A stretch of 30,570 nt of DNA, from the NCBI GenBank assembly GCA_014896635.1, contig JADBKA010000030.1, positions 1 through 30,570 of the forward strand, read 5' to 3'. Numbering within the stretch: position 1 is the stretch's first letter; each line of letters opens with the position of its first letter. Below are positions 1 to 6,844 of the stretch, one piece after another. This DNA is from Ktedonobacteraceae bacterium (GTDB taxonomy: Bacteria > Chloroflexota > Ktedonobacteria > Ktedonobacterales > Ktedonobacteraceae). A program made the translations under genes and the position numbers. The notes below the pieces were generated by a model, which was not told the origin of the DNA, searched no databases, and worked only from the letters and a program-made list of their open reading frames with translations.

Positions 1-488
1 GGGTCTGGTATCCTGGTCAGCAACCACTGACGAAGACGTTTGCGCCCCTCGTCAGAGCAAGCCGTATTCACGAGTTGATGCAGCGAGCGATACCCACTGA
101 TATCCAGATCCCTTTCAAAGGGATGATCAGCCTCATATTCATCTTCTACCGGCGGAATATGCTCCCAATCTAACCGCATGCGCGCGATATGTGTTTTCTT
201 CACACGTAGCCAGATGGTATAACGCTCTATTTTTGATTGCACCTTTCTCCGTTTCCACCAGCTATACACAAAGAGGCCCACGACTATCAGCACACAGACA
301 AAAGCCAGCCAGGACAGCAAACGACAGATCACGAGTGATATAGCTGTTCCAGCAAGAATGATCCACAATTGTATGAGCAGTAGATGATGGCGACGTTGCG
401 TAAGTAGTTCAACTAGCCGTTCAATACGCGCAATTTGTCGCTCTAAGGCATGTAATCGTTCCTGTTTTCTACTTACCCCTGCTTTCAA
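1..488 (-). CDS. Membrane-associated MutS-like ATPase, N-terminal part (runs off the window)
   Basis: The frame is open from a TTG start at 488 to the window edge, giving the first 162 codons. A good ribosome site (GGGAGG) lies 7 nt before the TTG, and no ATG fits better. The N-terminus is a basic, heptad-like helix (about residues 5-35), followed by two close hydrophobic segments (about 38-75) and a basic stretch. The last part contains HPFERDLDISGYRSL and ends in GRKRLRQWLL. That pattern is typical of the domain III/core start of the MutS-like proteins that carry two N-terminal membrane helices and lack the mismatch-recognition domain. The Walker ATPase core would lie outside the window. 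Such proteins are annotated as MutS family, but a mismatch-repair role is doubtful. The family assignment rests on one motif block, so confidence is moderate. Confidence 0.68.
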   Translation of the reverse strand, partial: MKAGVSRKQERLHALERQIARIERLVELLTQRRHHLLLIQLWIILAGTAISLVICRLLSWLAFVCVLIVVGLFVYSWWKRRKVQSKIERYTIWLRVKKTHIARMRLDWEHIPPVEDEYEADHPFERDLDISGYRSLHQLVNTACSDEGRKRLRQWLLTRIPD

Positions 489-545
489 GATCGCACCTCC
501 CTTACCAGGATATTGTAAACTAAAGCAACTCTTCCAGTAAGGAAC

Positions 546-577
546 GTTCTCTCGTAGTTCTGACACTACGAGAGAAC
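546..577. repeat. Perfect 13-bp inverted repeat between divergent genes
   Basis: The arms 546-558 and 565-577 are exact reverse complements (GTTCTCTCGTAGT and its complement) around a 6-nt loop, TCTGAC. The repeat sits between the MutS-like gene (leftward) and the cupin gene (rightward), just upstream of the proposed cupin promoter. It could be an operator or a hairpin in a transcript. There is only a weak T-rich stretch after it (TTTATCCTTTTTC). Confidence 0.6.
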
Positions 578-587
578 AGTTTATCCT

Positions 588-616
588 TTTTCAAGCATGG
601 AATAATGTGGTAGAAT
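588..616 (+). promoter_or_regulatory. Probable promoter of the first cupin gene
   Basis: An extended -10 element TGGTAGAAT lies at 608-616, with a -35-like TTTTCA at 588-593 spaced 17 nt from the hexamer TAGAAT. The same TGGTANAAT form occurs before the second cupin gene (8643-8651) and before the small HTH genes (19608-19616). The predicted untranslated leader is about 100 nt. Confidence 0.42.
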
Positions 617-723
617 CGTCAAGAAAGAACTCAGCGAAACTGCTGTTCACACCCGACCACCAGCCACACGAGCGGATACGACTCCGATCATTCGCTTCTA
701 TAGACATCTGGAAGGAGAAAGAT

Positions 724-1209
724 ATGACACAGAGAGAACGAGGCTATGCACTTGCCGACCACGAAGGACAGGCCATCTGGCTTGGGGGATCACTTGAGAC
801 GATGAAGGCGAAGAGTGAGCAGACGCAAAATGCGTATGGTCTGCATGTTGTGGTAACGCCTCCGGGCGCTGAGCCTCCTCCCCACATCCATCGGCATCAG
901 GATGAAGCCTTTTATGTGCTGGAAGGAGCGGTCAGCGTACGCTGCGGAGAGCAGGTGTGGCATGGCTCCACAGGCACGTTTGTCTTTCTGCCAAAAGGTG
1001 TTCCGCATGCCTATAAAGTAGAGGGAAATATCCCACTCAAAATGTTAGCCATTACCTCTCCTGGAGGAATATTGGATTTTGAACATTTTGTGGAGGAGAT
1101 GGGGGAATCAGCACAGACACGCTCCCTTCCGACGCCAAAGCCGTTTGATATGGAAAAGATGCAACGGCTTGCTACAAAGTACGGTATCGAGTTTGTCGAC
1201 CTGTCCTAG
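724..1209 (+). CDS. Single-domain cupin protein
   Basis: This encodes 161 residues starting at ATG 724, which has AAGGAG 6 nt upstream. The frame is open further back to a GTG at 607, but that GTG overlaps the putative promoter. The metal-binding cupin motif 1 is visible as PHIHRHQDEAFYVLEG (two His, one Glu, then Gly), and motif 2 as FVFLPKGVPHAYK with its His. This resembles quercetin-dioxygenase-like or mannose-isomerase-like cupins, which bind Fe, Mn or Zn and act in the cytoplasm. The substrate cannot be told from sequence. The gene is monocistronic and divergent from the MutS-like gene. Its leader resembles that of the second cupin gene at 8752. Confidence 0.9.
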   Translation: MTQRERGYALADHEGQAIWLGGSLETMKAKSEQTQNAYGLHVVVTPPGAEPPPHIHRHQDEAFYVLEGAVSVRCGEQVWHGSTGTFVFLPKGVPHAYKVEGNIPLKMLAITSPGGILDFEHFVEEMGESAQTRSLPTPKPFDMEKMQRLATKYGIEFVDLS

Positions 1210-1214
1210 AGCAA

Positions 1215-1404
1215 AAGGGGCCATGCTGCCACGAGATGCACAACAGCGTATTGGGCTGGCGTGGCTCCACCGACCTTTCCAGGCATCATAGCCACTCTTC
1301 GAGACCTCAAGCGCCTGACAGAGCAGGATGATTGCGTACTCATGGCTGTACCCACACACCCTCAAGTGCCATCTCGACACCTTCAAAGCCAAACTGCGTC
1401 GCAT
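1215..1404 (-). pseudogene. Remnant of an IS3-family transposase (OrfB N-terminus)
   Basis: On the minus strand at about 1347-1264 the translation contains LCQALEVSKSGYDAWKGR. This matches the conserved start of IS3-family OrfB (the CxxLEVSxSGYYAW pattern). The rest of OrfB, with the DDE catalytic domain, is absent, and the downstream sequence runs out of homology towards 1215. No OrfA was recognised upstream. A second minus-strand frame at 1340-1531 (63 residues) overlaps it and was not recognised. This is a decayed mobile-element fragment that accounts for the stretch between the cupin and TetR genes. Confidence 0.45.
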
Positions 1405-1509
1405 CTATCGCTCTGACTATACGCTGGTACAGGCCGAGAGTTGAGCCAGAAGCAGGCAGAAAGCCCTTTCTCTCCATAATTTCAGCGCGTTCGTTGTTGG
1501 ACAGTTCCC

Positions 1510-1559
1510 TTGACACTGCACGCTTCTCCATGATACGATTGATTTAGTTTTCAATCAAT
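1510..1559 (+). promoter_or_regulatory. Promoter and candidate operator of the TetR gene
   Basis: TTGACA at 1510-1515 is followed, after 18 nt, by TACGAT at 1534-1539. An inverted repeat ATTGATT (1538-1544) - 8 nt - AATCAAT (1553-1559) starts in the -10 and covers the probable transcription start. TetR proteins usually bind palindromes placed like this and repress their own gene, so autoregulation is a reasonable inference. Confidence 0.5.
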
Positions 1560-1581
1560 AAATGGGGGAGAGAAGGAAATC

Positions 1582-2181
1582 ATGCCCAGGACAAAAGAGC
1601 AGTTCGACGCCATGCGCCAGGCCGCGAAAGAAAAAATCGTCGCGGCAGGACTGAAGCTGTTCTCACACAAGGGGTTAGCCGCCACCAGTATCCAGGATAT
1701 CGCCTCAATGGCAGGTGTCAGCGTCGGGCTTGTTTACCACTATTACCGATCAAAAGAAGAGCTATTCAACGAGCTGGTGGAGACCGCCATTACCTCTGCA
1801 ACGGCAGGCATCCAGGCATTTCTCGATCTGGCTCTGCCCCCGGCAGAAAAAATCCGTCTCCTCTCAAAAGAGATACTGGATGATATTAAGCAGGGCAATA
1901 TCACAAACCAGTATTATATGCTCATGATTTTTTGTTTCCTGGATGAGCATATCCCTGAGAGATCGCTGAAAATGCGAGAGCAAGCTTTTGCTCCTTTTGA
2001 TCTGATCACACGCATCATCGTTGAAGGTCAGCAGCGAGGAGAAATCAAACCGGGGAATCCCGCCGAAATGGCCCAGCTCTATTTTGCCGCCATCCAGGGC
2101 CTGGCGGTCTATAAACTGATGCTGAAGGACGCATTTGTCGCTCCACAGCCCGACTTATTAGCCGGACTGCTGCTGAAGTAA
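1582..2181 (+). CDS. TetR/AcrR-family transcriptional regulator
   Basis: This is a 199-residue protein, the usual TetR length. The start ATG 1582 has GAAGGA about 6 nt upstream. The N-terminal DNA-binding domain (about residues 12-60) carries the TetR signature: IVAAGLKLFSHKGLAATSIQ followed by DIASMAGVSVGLVYHYYRSK and EELF. The C-terminal two-thirds is the all-helical ligand-binding and dimer domain, whose ligand is unknown. A palindrome directly upstream suggests autoregulation. No efflux pump or enzyme is clearly co-transcribed. A broken sigma-factor piece follows within 3 nt, and the P-type ATPase lies 360 nt downstream, so the target may be elsewhere. Confidence 0.92.
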   Translation: MPRTKEQFDAMRQAAKEKIVAAGLKLFSHKGLAATSIQDIASMAGVSVGLVYHYYRSKEELFNELVETAITSATAGIQAFLDLALPPAEKIRLLSKEILDDIKQGNITNQYYMLMIFCFLDEHIPERSLKMREQAFAPFDLITRIIVEGQQRGEIKPGNPAEMAQLYFAAIQGLAVYKLMLKDAFVAPQPDLLAGLLLK

Positions 2182-2183
2182 GT

Positions 2184-2483
2184 CCTGCGGAAAAGAACGA
2201 AATCGCCCGCTCTGAAATTGACGTGCAGGCTGACCAGATGCTTGTACGCGAGCAGCTCTCTCTCCTACCTCCCAGATATCGGATTGTGCTAGCATTGCGA
2301 CATTTGCAGGGCATGACTCATGAAGAGATGGTAGAAATTCTGGCTGTGCCGGTTGGTACAATCAAGACACACCTGTTCCGCGCACGCAATCTCCTGAAAA
2401 AGAACCTGGAGGCATCCGGGTACGTAGAGAGATTGAGAGCCAGCCCCATACCGTTCAGAGAAAAAGCCTTCAGAAAGATGTAG
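2184..2483 (+). pseudogene. Truncated ECF sigma factor (region 4 only)
   Basis: The frame reads in from the end of the TetR gene and encodes a clear sigma-70 region 4: EQLSLLPPRYRIVLALRHLQ, then GMTHEEMVEILAVPVGTIKT, then HLFRARNLLKK. Region 2, which binds the -10 element and core RNA polymerase, is missing. Only about 15 linker-like residues precede region 4. A GTG at 2223 and an ATG at 2238 could start an 81-86 residue product, but neither has a convincing ribosome site. I read it as the 3' end of a decayed ECF sigma gene. An alternative is a small free-standing region-4 DNA-binding protein. Confidence 0.6.
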
Positions 2484-2542
2484 AATAGCAATTACTGTAA
2501 AAAATAATATTAATATATTCAAATTAAAGAGGAAGGAGAAGC

Positions 2543-5044
2543 ATGGGCATTCAGCAGCAGACACTCATACGCGGACTGAGTACAGCCGAGGTAGAGGAGC
2601 GGCGCGCACGCGGCCTGAGCAGTGTGCCGCCACCGGCTACAGGTCGTTCCTACCTGCAAATTATCCGTGAGAATGTCTTCAACACCATCAATAACATTCT
2701 CTTTTCCATCGCTCTCGCCCTCGTTTTGCTCGGACAATATCTCGATGCCTTGATTTCCGTCGGCGTAGTCTCGTTCAATATGGTGATCAGCCTGATCCAG
2801 GAGTTGCGCGCCAAGCGCACGCTTGACCGCATCTCCCTGCTGGCGCGGCCCTCTGCGACCGTCTTGCGCGATGGACGGGAGCAGCAGGTCGCGCCTGAAG
2901 AGCTGGTAGTAGATGATATTCTCGTTGTGCGGGCCGGCGATCAGATTGTCGCGGATGGGCCGGTCGTAGGCGAGGGGCGCATTGAGGTTGATGAATCGCT
3001 GTTGACAGGCGAGTCCGAGCCGGTAAGCAAACAGCCAGGCGACAGGCTCTATTCAGGCACATTCTGTGTGACGGGCAGCACGCTCTACCGCGCCGAAAAA
3101 GTGGGAGTGCAGAGCATGGCCGGCACACTCACTGCCGGAGCGCGCGCCCACCGCGAGACCCACACGCCGCTCCAGCGCGAGATCAACCTGATCATCCGTG
3201 TCCTGCTGCTGATCGCTCTCTTTCTGGAGTTTCTGCTCGCTGCGGCCTCAGTCGCCAATTTTATTCCTGTCGTCGAAACGATGCGCATGGCGATGGTAAT
3301 TATCGGCATCGTGCCAAACGGCCTGATCCTCTCGATCAGCGTGGCCTATGCGCTTGGCGCCGTTCGCATCGCCGGCAAAGGCGCCCTGGTACAACGTTTC
3401 AACGCCATCGAATCGTTGAGCCACGTTGACGTACTCTGCACCGATAAGACCGGTACGCTGACCACCAATGCGCTCGAACTGGCAGCCCTGCATCCTTGCA
3501 CCGGTGATGAAACCATACTGCGCACGCTCCTCGGCAGCTACGTGGCCCACACCACCAGTCGCAACGCCACCAGCGACGCCATCGGGGCCGCATGCCAGGC
3601 TCAGGCTCAGCGCAGGTTACATGTGCGTGAGGAGATCCCTTTCTCTTCGGCTCGCAAGTGGAGCGCGCTGACCTTCGATGACGCGACCATGCGCGGCACC
3701 TACATCCTGGGAGCGCCAGAAATGCTCCTGCCACATCTGACCGCCGGTACTGCTCTGGACGAACTGGACATGTTCATCGCCACTCAGACCGGTCAGGGAC
3801 TGCGCGTGCTGCTCTTTGCTCACGTTCCCCATCCCACCACACTCCAGTCACACAACGGCGCCACCCATCTCCCCGATGGTCTGCTTCCTCTGGGCGCCAT
3901 CGCGCTGCGCGATACCTTGCGCGCAGAGGCATATCAGACGCTCAAACGCTTCCGCGACCTGGGTGTACAGATCAAGATCCTCTCCGGCGACCATCCCCAT
4001 ACCGTCGCTGCTCTGGCAAAGCAGGTCGGCCTGAATGGCACAATCAAAACCGTCTCAGGCACAGATCTCGACAGACTGGACGAGGCACAGCTTATCCAGG
4101 TGGCAGAAGCAACTACCATCTTCGGACGCATCACGCCGCAGCAGAAGGAACGCCTGGTGCGCGCATTGCGCCATCGCGGCCACTACGTGGCGATGATCGG
4201 CGATGGCATCAACGACGTGCTCTCGCTCAAACAGGCCAACCTGGGCATCTCTATGCAAAGTGGCAGCCAGGCCACACGCGGAGCCGCTGATCTCATCTTA
4301 CTCAACGATACTTTTGCTTCACTGCCGCTCGCCGTCCGTGAAGGACAGCGCATCCGCAACGGCATGCAGGATATCCTGAAACTCTTCTTAACGCGCATCG
4401 CTTCAGTAACGTTGCTGCTCATCTCCATCGCCTTCATCGGCGGCTTCCCTTTCCAGCCCCGGCAGACATCCCTGCTGACCTTTTTCACCGTCGGGGTGCC
4501 AGCCCTGGCACTGGCCTACTGGGCGCGGCCCGGTCGCGGACAGGACGACGGCCTGCTCGGTTCTCTGCTCCGTTTCGTGCTGCCGACCGCTATGACAACC
4601 TGCCTGGTCGCTATCATCGTCTATCTTGCAGTATTCCTTCCCGCCTATCTTGCCCATCCGCACCCGGCCAATCCTCTGCGCGAGGGAGCTTTACCGCTGG
4701 CTCAGACAGCGCTCACCGTCTTTACTGTGCTGTGCGGCCTGATTGTGGTCCTGTTCGTCAAGCCGCCAGGCCGCAGCAGACCGGGGCAGCAGGGCGATCA
4801 CGGCAACTGGCGACCGACACTGCTGGTCCTGCTGCTGTTCGCCTGCTTTCTCGGCATCCTCGCCACACCACCACTGCGCGAGTTGTTCAACCTGCAAGCT
4901 CTGGACCTGCTGAACTACACAGTGATCAGCGGCGCCACTCTGCTCTGGACACTGTTGATGCTGCTCATCTGGCGCTTTCATCTCTTCGAGCGATTTTTCC
5001 AGTTGCAAAAAGATGCTCTGCCCGGCGAGGAAAAATCTGGGTGA
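2543..5044 (+). CDS. P-type cation-transporting ATPase, CtpE-like
   Basis: This is an 833-residue membrane pump that uses ATP to move a cation across the cytoplasmic membrane. The start ATG 2543 follows GAAGGAG. Visible parts are: two N-terminal membrane helices (about 50-85), the actuator motif TGES (155-158), a helix pair at about 215-275, the phosphorylation site DKTGT (D301), the nucleotide-binding domain, the hinge GDGIND (about 553-558), and a C-terminal bundle of about six helices (615-815). There are no N-terminal metal-binding Cys domains and no CPC motif, so it is not a soft-metal P1B pump. The overall layout resembles mycobacterial CtpE, which has been linked to calcium. The transmembrane-4 motif reads VPNGL where calcium pumps have PEGL, so the substrate is open. 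The ars genes downstream have their own promoter. Confidence 0.92.
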   Translation: MGIQQQTLIRGLSTAEVEERRARGLSSVPPPATGRSYLQIIRENVFNTINNILFSIALALVLLGQYLDALISVGVVSFNMVISLIQELRAKRTLDRISLLARPSATVLRDGREQQVAPEELVVDDILVVRAGDQIVADGPVVGEGRIEVDESLLTGESEPVSKQPGDRLYSGTFCVTGSTLYRAEKVGVQSMAGTLTAGARAHRETHTPLQREINLIIRVLLLIALFLEFLLAAASVANFIPVVETMRMAMVIIGIVPNGLILSISVAYALGAVRIAGKGALVQRFNAIESLSHVDVLCTDKTGTLTTNALELAALHPCTGDETILRTLLGSYVAHTTSRNATSDAIGAACQAQAQRRLHVREEIPFSSARKWSALTFDDATMRGTYILGAPEMLLPHLTAGTALDELDMFIATQTGQGLRVLLFAHVPHPTTLQSHNGATHLPDGLLPLGAIALRDTLRAEAYQTLKRFRDLGVQIKILSGDHPHTVAALAKQVGLNGTIKTVSGTDLDRLDEAQLIQVAEATTIFGRITPQQKERLVRALRHRGHYVAMIGDGINDVLSLKQANLGISMQSGSQATRGAADLILLNDTFASLPLAVREGQRIRNGMQDILKLFLTRIASVTLLLISIAFIGGFPFQPRQTSLLTFFTVGVPALALAYWARPGRGQDDGLLGSLLRFVLPTAMTTCLVAIIVYLAVFLPAYLAHPHPANPLREGALPLAQTALTVFTVLCGLIVVLFVKPPGRSRPGQQGDHGNWRPTLLVLLLFACFLGILATPPLRELFNLQALDLLNYTVISGATLLWTLLMLLIWRFHLFERFFQLQKDALPGEEKSG

Positions 5045-5086
5045 CGGACATGCGCCAGGCAATCTCATCTGTGGCTATTCATGACC

Positions 5087-5147
5087 TTGCTTTTTTGCGT
5101 TCTTCTCTGTATAATTATACCAATACTAATTGATACAAAATAGTTTG
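5087..5147 (+). promoter_or_regulatory. Promoter and tandem operator of the first ArsR-ArsC operon
   Basis: The -35 TTGCTT (5087-5092) and -10 TATAAT (5110-5115) are 17 nt apart. Two imperfect palindromes of the form CAAWNNNNWTTG follow: CAATACTAATTG at 5121-5132 and CAAAATAGTTTG at 5136-5147. A separate perfect 12-bp palindrome, GTATAATTATAC (5109-5120), overlaps the -10. The same arrangement with the same distances precedes the second ArsR-ArsC gene (26272 to 26212, minus strand), apart from the -10 palindrome. The boxes lie where a bound repressor would block transcription. Confidence 0.7.
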
Positions 5148-5164
5148 ATGAATTGGAGAACGCA

Positions 5165-5992
5165 ATGGAACATCTCATCGCCGAGCCGCCTGCGATCCTC
5201 AAGCTGGCCGGGCATCCGGTGCGCTGGAACCTGCTCAAAAATCTCGCCCTGTCAGATGAGCGCGTGCAGGACCTGGTTGCGCTGCTGCAACTGCCACAGA
5301 ATCTGATCTCGTACCATCTACGATTATTGCGCGAGGGACGCCTTGTGACCGAGCGCAGAAGTGGCGCTGACGAACGCGCCGTCTACTACAGTCTCGATAT
5401 AGAGCAACTCCAGCGGTACTTTCTTGACGCAGGCGAATCGCTCCATCCTGCGATTATAGAGTCAGTACATTCGACATCCCCAGAGCACACCCCGGCGCCT
5501 CATCCAGAGCACCCGGCGCCGCCCTTGCGCGTACTCTTTCTCTGTACGGAGAACAGCGCCCGCTCACAGATGGCCGAGGCGCTGCTGCGCCACCTCAGTC
5601 GTGGAACAATAGAGGCATACAGTGCCGGCAGCTTTCCTGCCGGGCAGATCCACCCCCTTGCCAGCCGCTACATCGAGCAAGTGGGAATCGACATGAGCCA
5701 GCAATATCCCAAGCATTTCAAGACTTTCATAGGACAGCACTTCGATGCCATCGTCACCGTCTGCGACCGTATGCGCGAGTCCTGCCCGACGTTCCCAGAC
5801 GATCCCTTGCGCATCCACTGGAGCTTCCCAGATCCCGCCTCACTCACCGGTCCTGAAGAGGAGCAGTACCACACCTTCGAGCAAATTGGACTACAACTGA
5901 CAAATCGTATTCGCCTGCTGATCACACTGCTGGAGCGAGAACGCAGGCAAAAGCAAAAAGAAAGAGAAATATATGAGAAGGGATACATGTGA
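5165..5992 (+). CDS. arsRC: ArsR-ArsC fusion: ArsR-type repressor joined to thioredoxin-type arsenate reductase
   Basis: This encodes 275 residues from ATG 5165, which has GGAG 6 nt upstream; a TTG at 5153 would overlap that site. Residues 1-95 are a winged-helix ArsR domain with the recognition region LPQNLISYHLRLLREGRLVT. Residues 121-260 are a low-molecular-weight-phosphatase-fold ArsC. Its P-loop is CTENSARS (C127), and the resolving pair is C200 and C207 in VCDRMRESCP, the three-Cys set of thioredoxin-coupled arsenate reductases. A Pro- and His-rich linker (about 103-120) joins them. No cysteine occurs before residue 127, so the usual arsenite site of ArsR (ELCVCDL-type) is absent. It heads an operon with the channel gene 6 nt later and arsC. 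The C-terminus is a Lys/Arg/Glu-rich helix. Confidence 0.93.
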   Translation: MEHLIAEPPAILKLAGHPVRWNLLKNLALSDERVQDLVALLQLPQNLISYHLRLLREGRLVTERRSGADERAVYYSLDIEQLQRYFLDAGESLHPAIIESVHSTSPEHTPAPHPEHPAPPLRVLFLCTENSARSQMAEALLRHLSRGTIEAYSAGSFPAGQIHPLASRYIEQVGIDMSQQYPKHFKTFIGQHFDAIVTVCDRMRESCPTFPDDPLRIHWSFPDPASLTGPEEEQYHTFEQIGLQLTNRIRLLITLLERERRQKQKEREIYEKGYM

Positions 5993-5998
5993 AACCTT

Positions 5999-6742
5999 AT
6001 GAGCAGACAGCCGATCTCAGCAGAACACATTCGCTTGCCCGGCGGCAGTGACCAGCAACTCGCTGTCGAAACGGCGACGCCCTCTCTGTGGGCGCAACTC
6101 GCGGCGGAAGCCATCGGCACTTTCGGCCTGGTCTTCGCCGGCTGTGGCGCCATCATGATCGACACGCTTTCAAAAGGCCAGGTGACACATGTAGGAGTCG
6201 GCCTGGTCTTCGGTCTGATCATTACCGTGATGATCTACGCCTTTGGACATATTAGCGGAGCGCATTTTAACCCTGCTGTCACACTGGCCTTTGTCCTGGC
6301 ACGTCATTTCCCTATACAACGGCTTCTCGGCTATTGGATCGCTCAATTCCTGGGCGCTGCTCTCGCCGCCGCATGTCTGAAGCTGCTGCTTGGCGACGTG
6401 GCCTCGCTTGGCGCAACGCTGCCCGCCGGAGATGGTGGAGCCTGGCAGGCATTCGGCTTAGAAATGCTGCTTACGTTTTTTCTGATGATCGTGATTATGG
6501 CAATGGCAACCGATACCCGCGCGGTGGGGCAGGCAGCAGCTCTGGCGATAGGCGCAACAGTTGCTCTCGAAGCCCTGTTCGCCGGCCCTATCAGCGGTGC
6601 GTCGATGAACCCGGCCCGCTCGCTCGGACCCGCACTCGTCGGCTGGATCTGGACAGCCCAGTGGCTCTATGTACTGGGACCGATGATCGGCGCTGTCGCC
6701 GGGGCCTATGTCTACCGCTGGCTACGCGAGGCAAAACGATGA
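5999..6742 (+). CDS. aqpS: Aquaporin/aquaglyceroporin (MIP family), probable arsenite channel of AqpS type
   Basis: This is a 247-residue membrane channel with six helices and two half-helices. The pore motifs are NPA at 91-93 (GHISGAHFNPAV) and at 204-206 (GASMNPARSLGP), with the selectivity-filter Arg at 207. The His that marks water-only AqpZ channels (five residues before the conserved Pro of the helix 5-loop E region) appears to be Ala here. That would widen the filter for larger uncharged solutes such as As(OH)3. The gene starts 6 nt after the ArsR-ArsC stop with no strong ribosome site, which suggests translational coupling. In Sinorhizobium meliloti an aquaglyceroporin AqpS replaces ArsB in the ars operon; this layout matches that. 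The gene symbol is by analogy, and transport of arsenite is inferred. Confidence 0.88.
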   Translation: MSRQPISAEHIRLPGGSDQQLAVETATPSLWAQLAAEAIGTFGLVFAGCGAIMIDTLSKGQVTHVGVGLVFGLIITVMIYAFGHISGAHFNPAVTLAFVLARHFPIQRLLGYWIAQFLGAALAAACLKLLLGDVASLGATLPAGDGGAWQAFGLEMLLTFFLMIVIMAMATDTRAVGQAAALAIGATVALEALFAGPISGASMNPARSLGPALVGWIWTAQWLYVLGPMIGAVAGAYVYRWLREAKR

Positions 6743-6744
6743 CC

Positions 6745-6788
6745 GGGGGTCCAGGGGTGCTCCCCTGGCGGGGTCGGGCGTGTCCCCC
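6745..6788. repeat. GC-rich hairpin element, copy 1
   Basis: Between the channel gene and arsC, CCAGGGG (6751-6757) pairs with CCCCTGG (6762-6768) around TGCT, and an outer GGGGG (6745-6749) can pair with CCCCC (6784-6788). No T-run follows, so it is not a standard terminator. A related element with the core CCAGGGG...CCCCTGGCGGG lies at 12590-12618. It may be a dispersed REP-like repeat or an mRNA-stabilising hairpin inside the operon. Confidence 0.45.
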
Positions 6789-6844
6789 ACTCTCTTCCTT
6801 CGTGTGAAAGGATCTGGTTTACTCTAAAAAAGAGGAGAAGCAAC

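Noticed and set aside
1340..1531. Minus-strand 63-residue frame before the TetR gene
   Set aside because: No ribosome site, no recognised family, and it overlaps the IS3 scrap and the TetR promoter.
2543..5044. P-type ATPase as the arsenite pump of the ars operon
   Set aside because: Arsenite pumps are ArsB or Acr3, optionally with ArsA; P-type ATPases are not known for this, and a separate promoter starts the ars genes.
4691..5068. Minus-strand 125-residue frame at the ATPase 3' end
   Set aside because: Gln- and Glu-rich shadow of the membrane helices on the other strand.
5668..6222. Minus-strand frame of 184 residues
   Set aside because: Opposite the ArsC domain and channel start; composition is that of a shadow frame.
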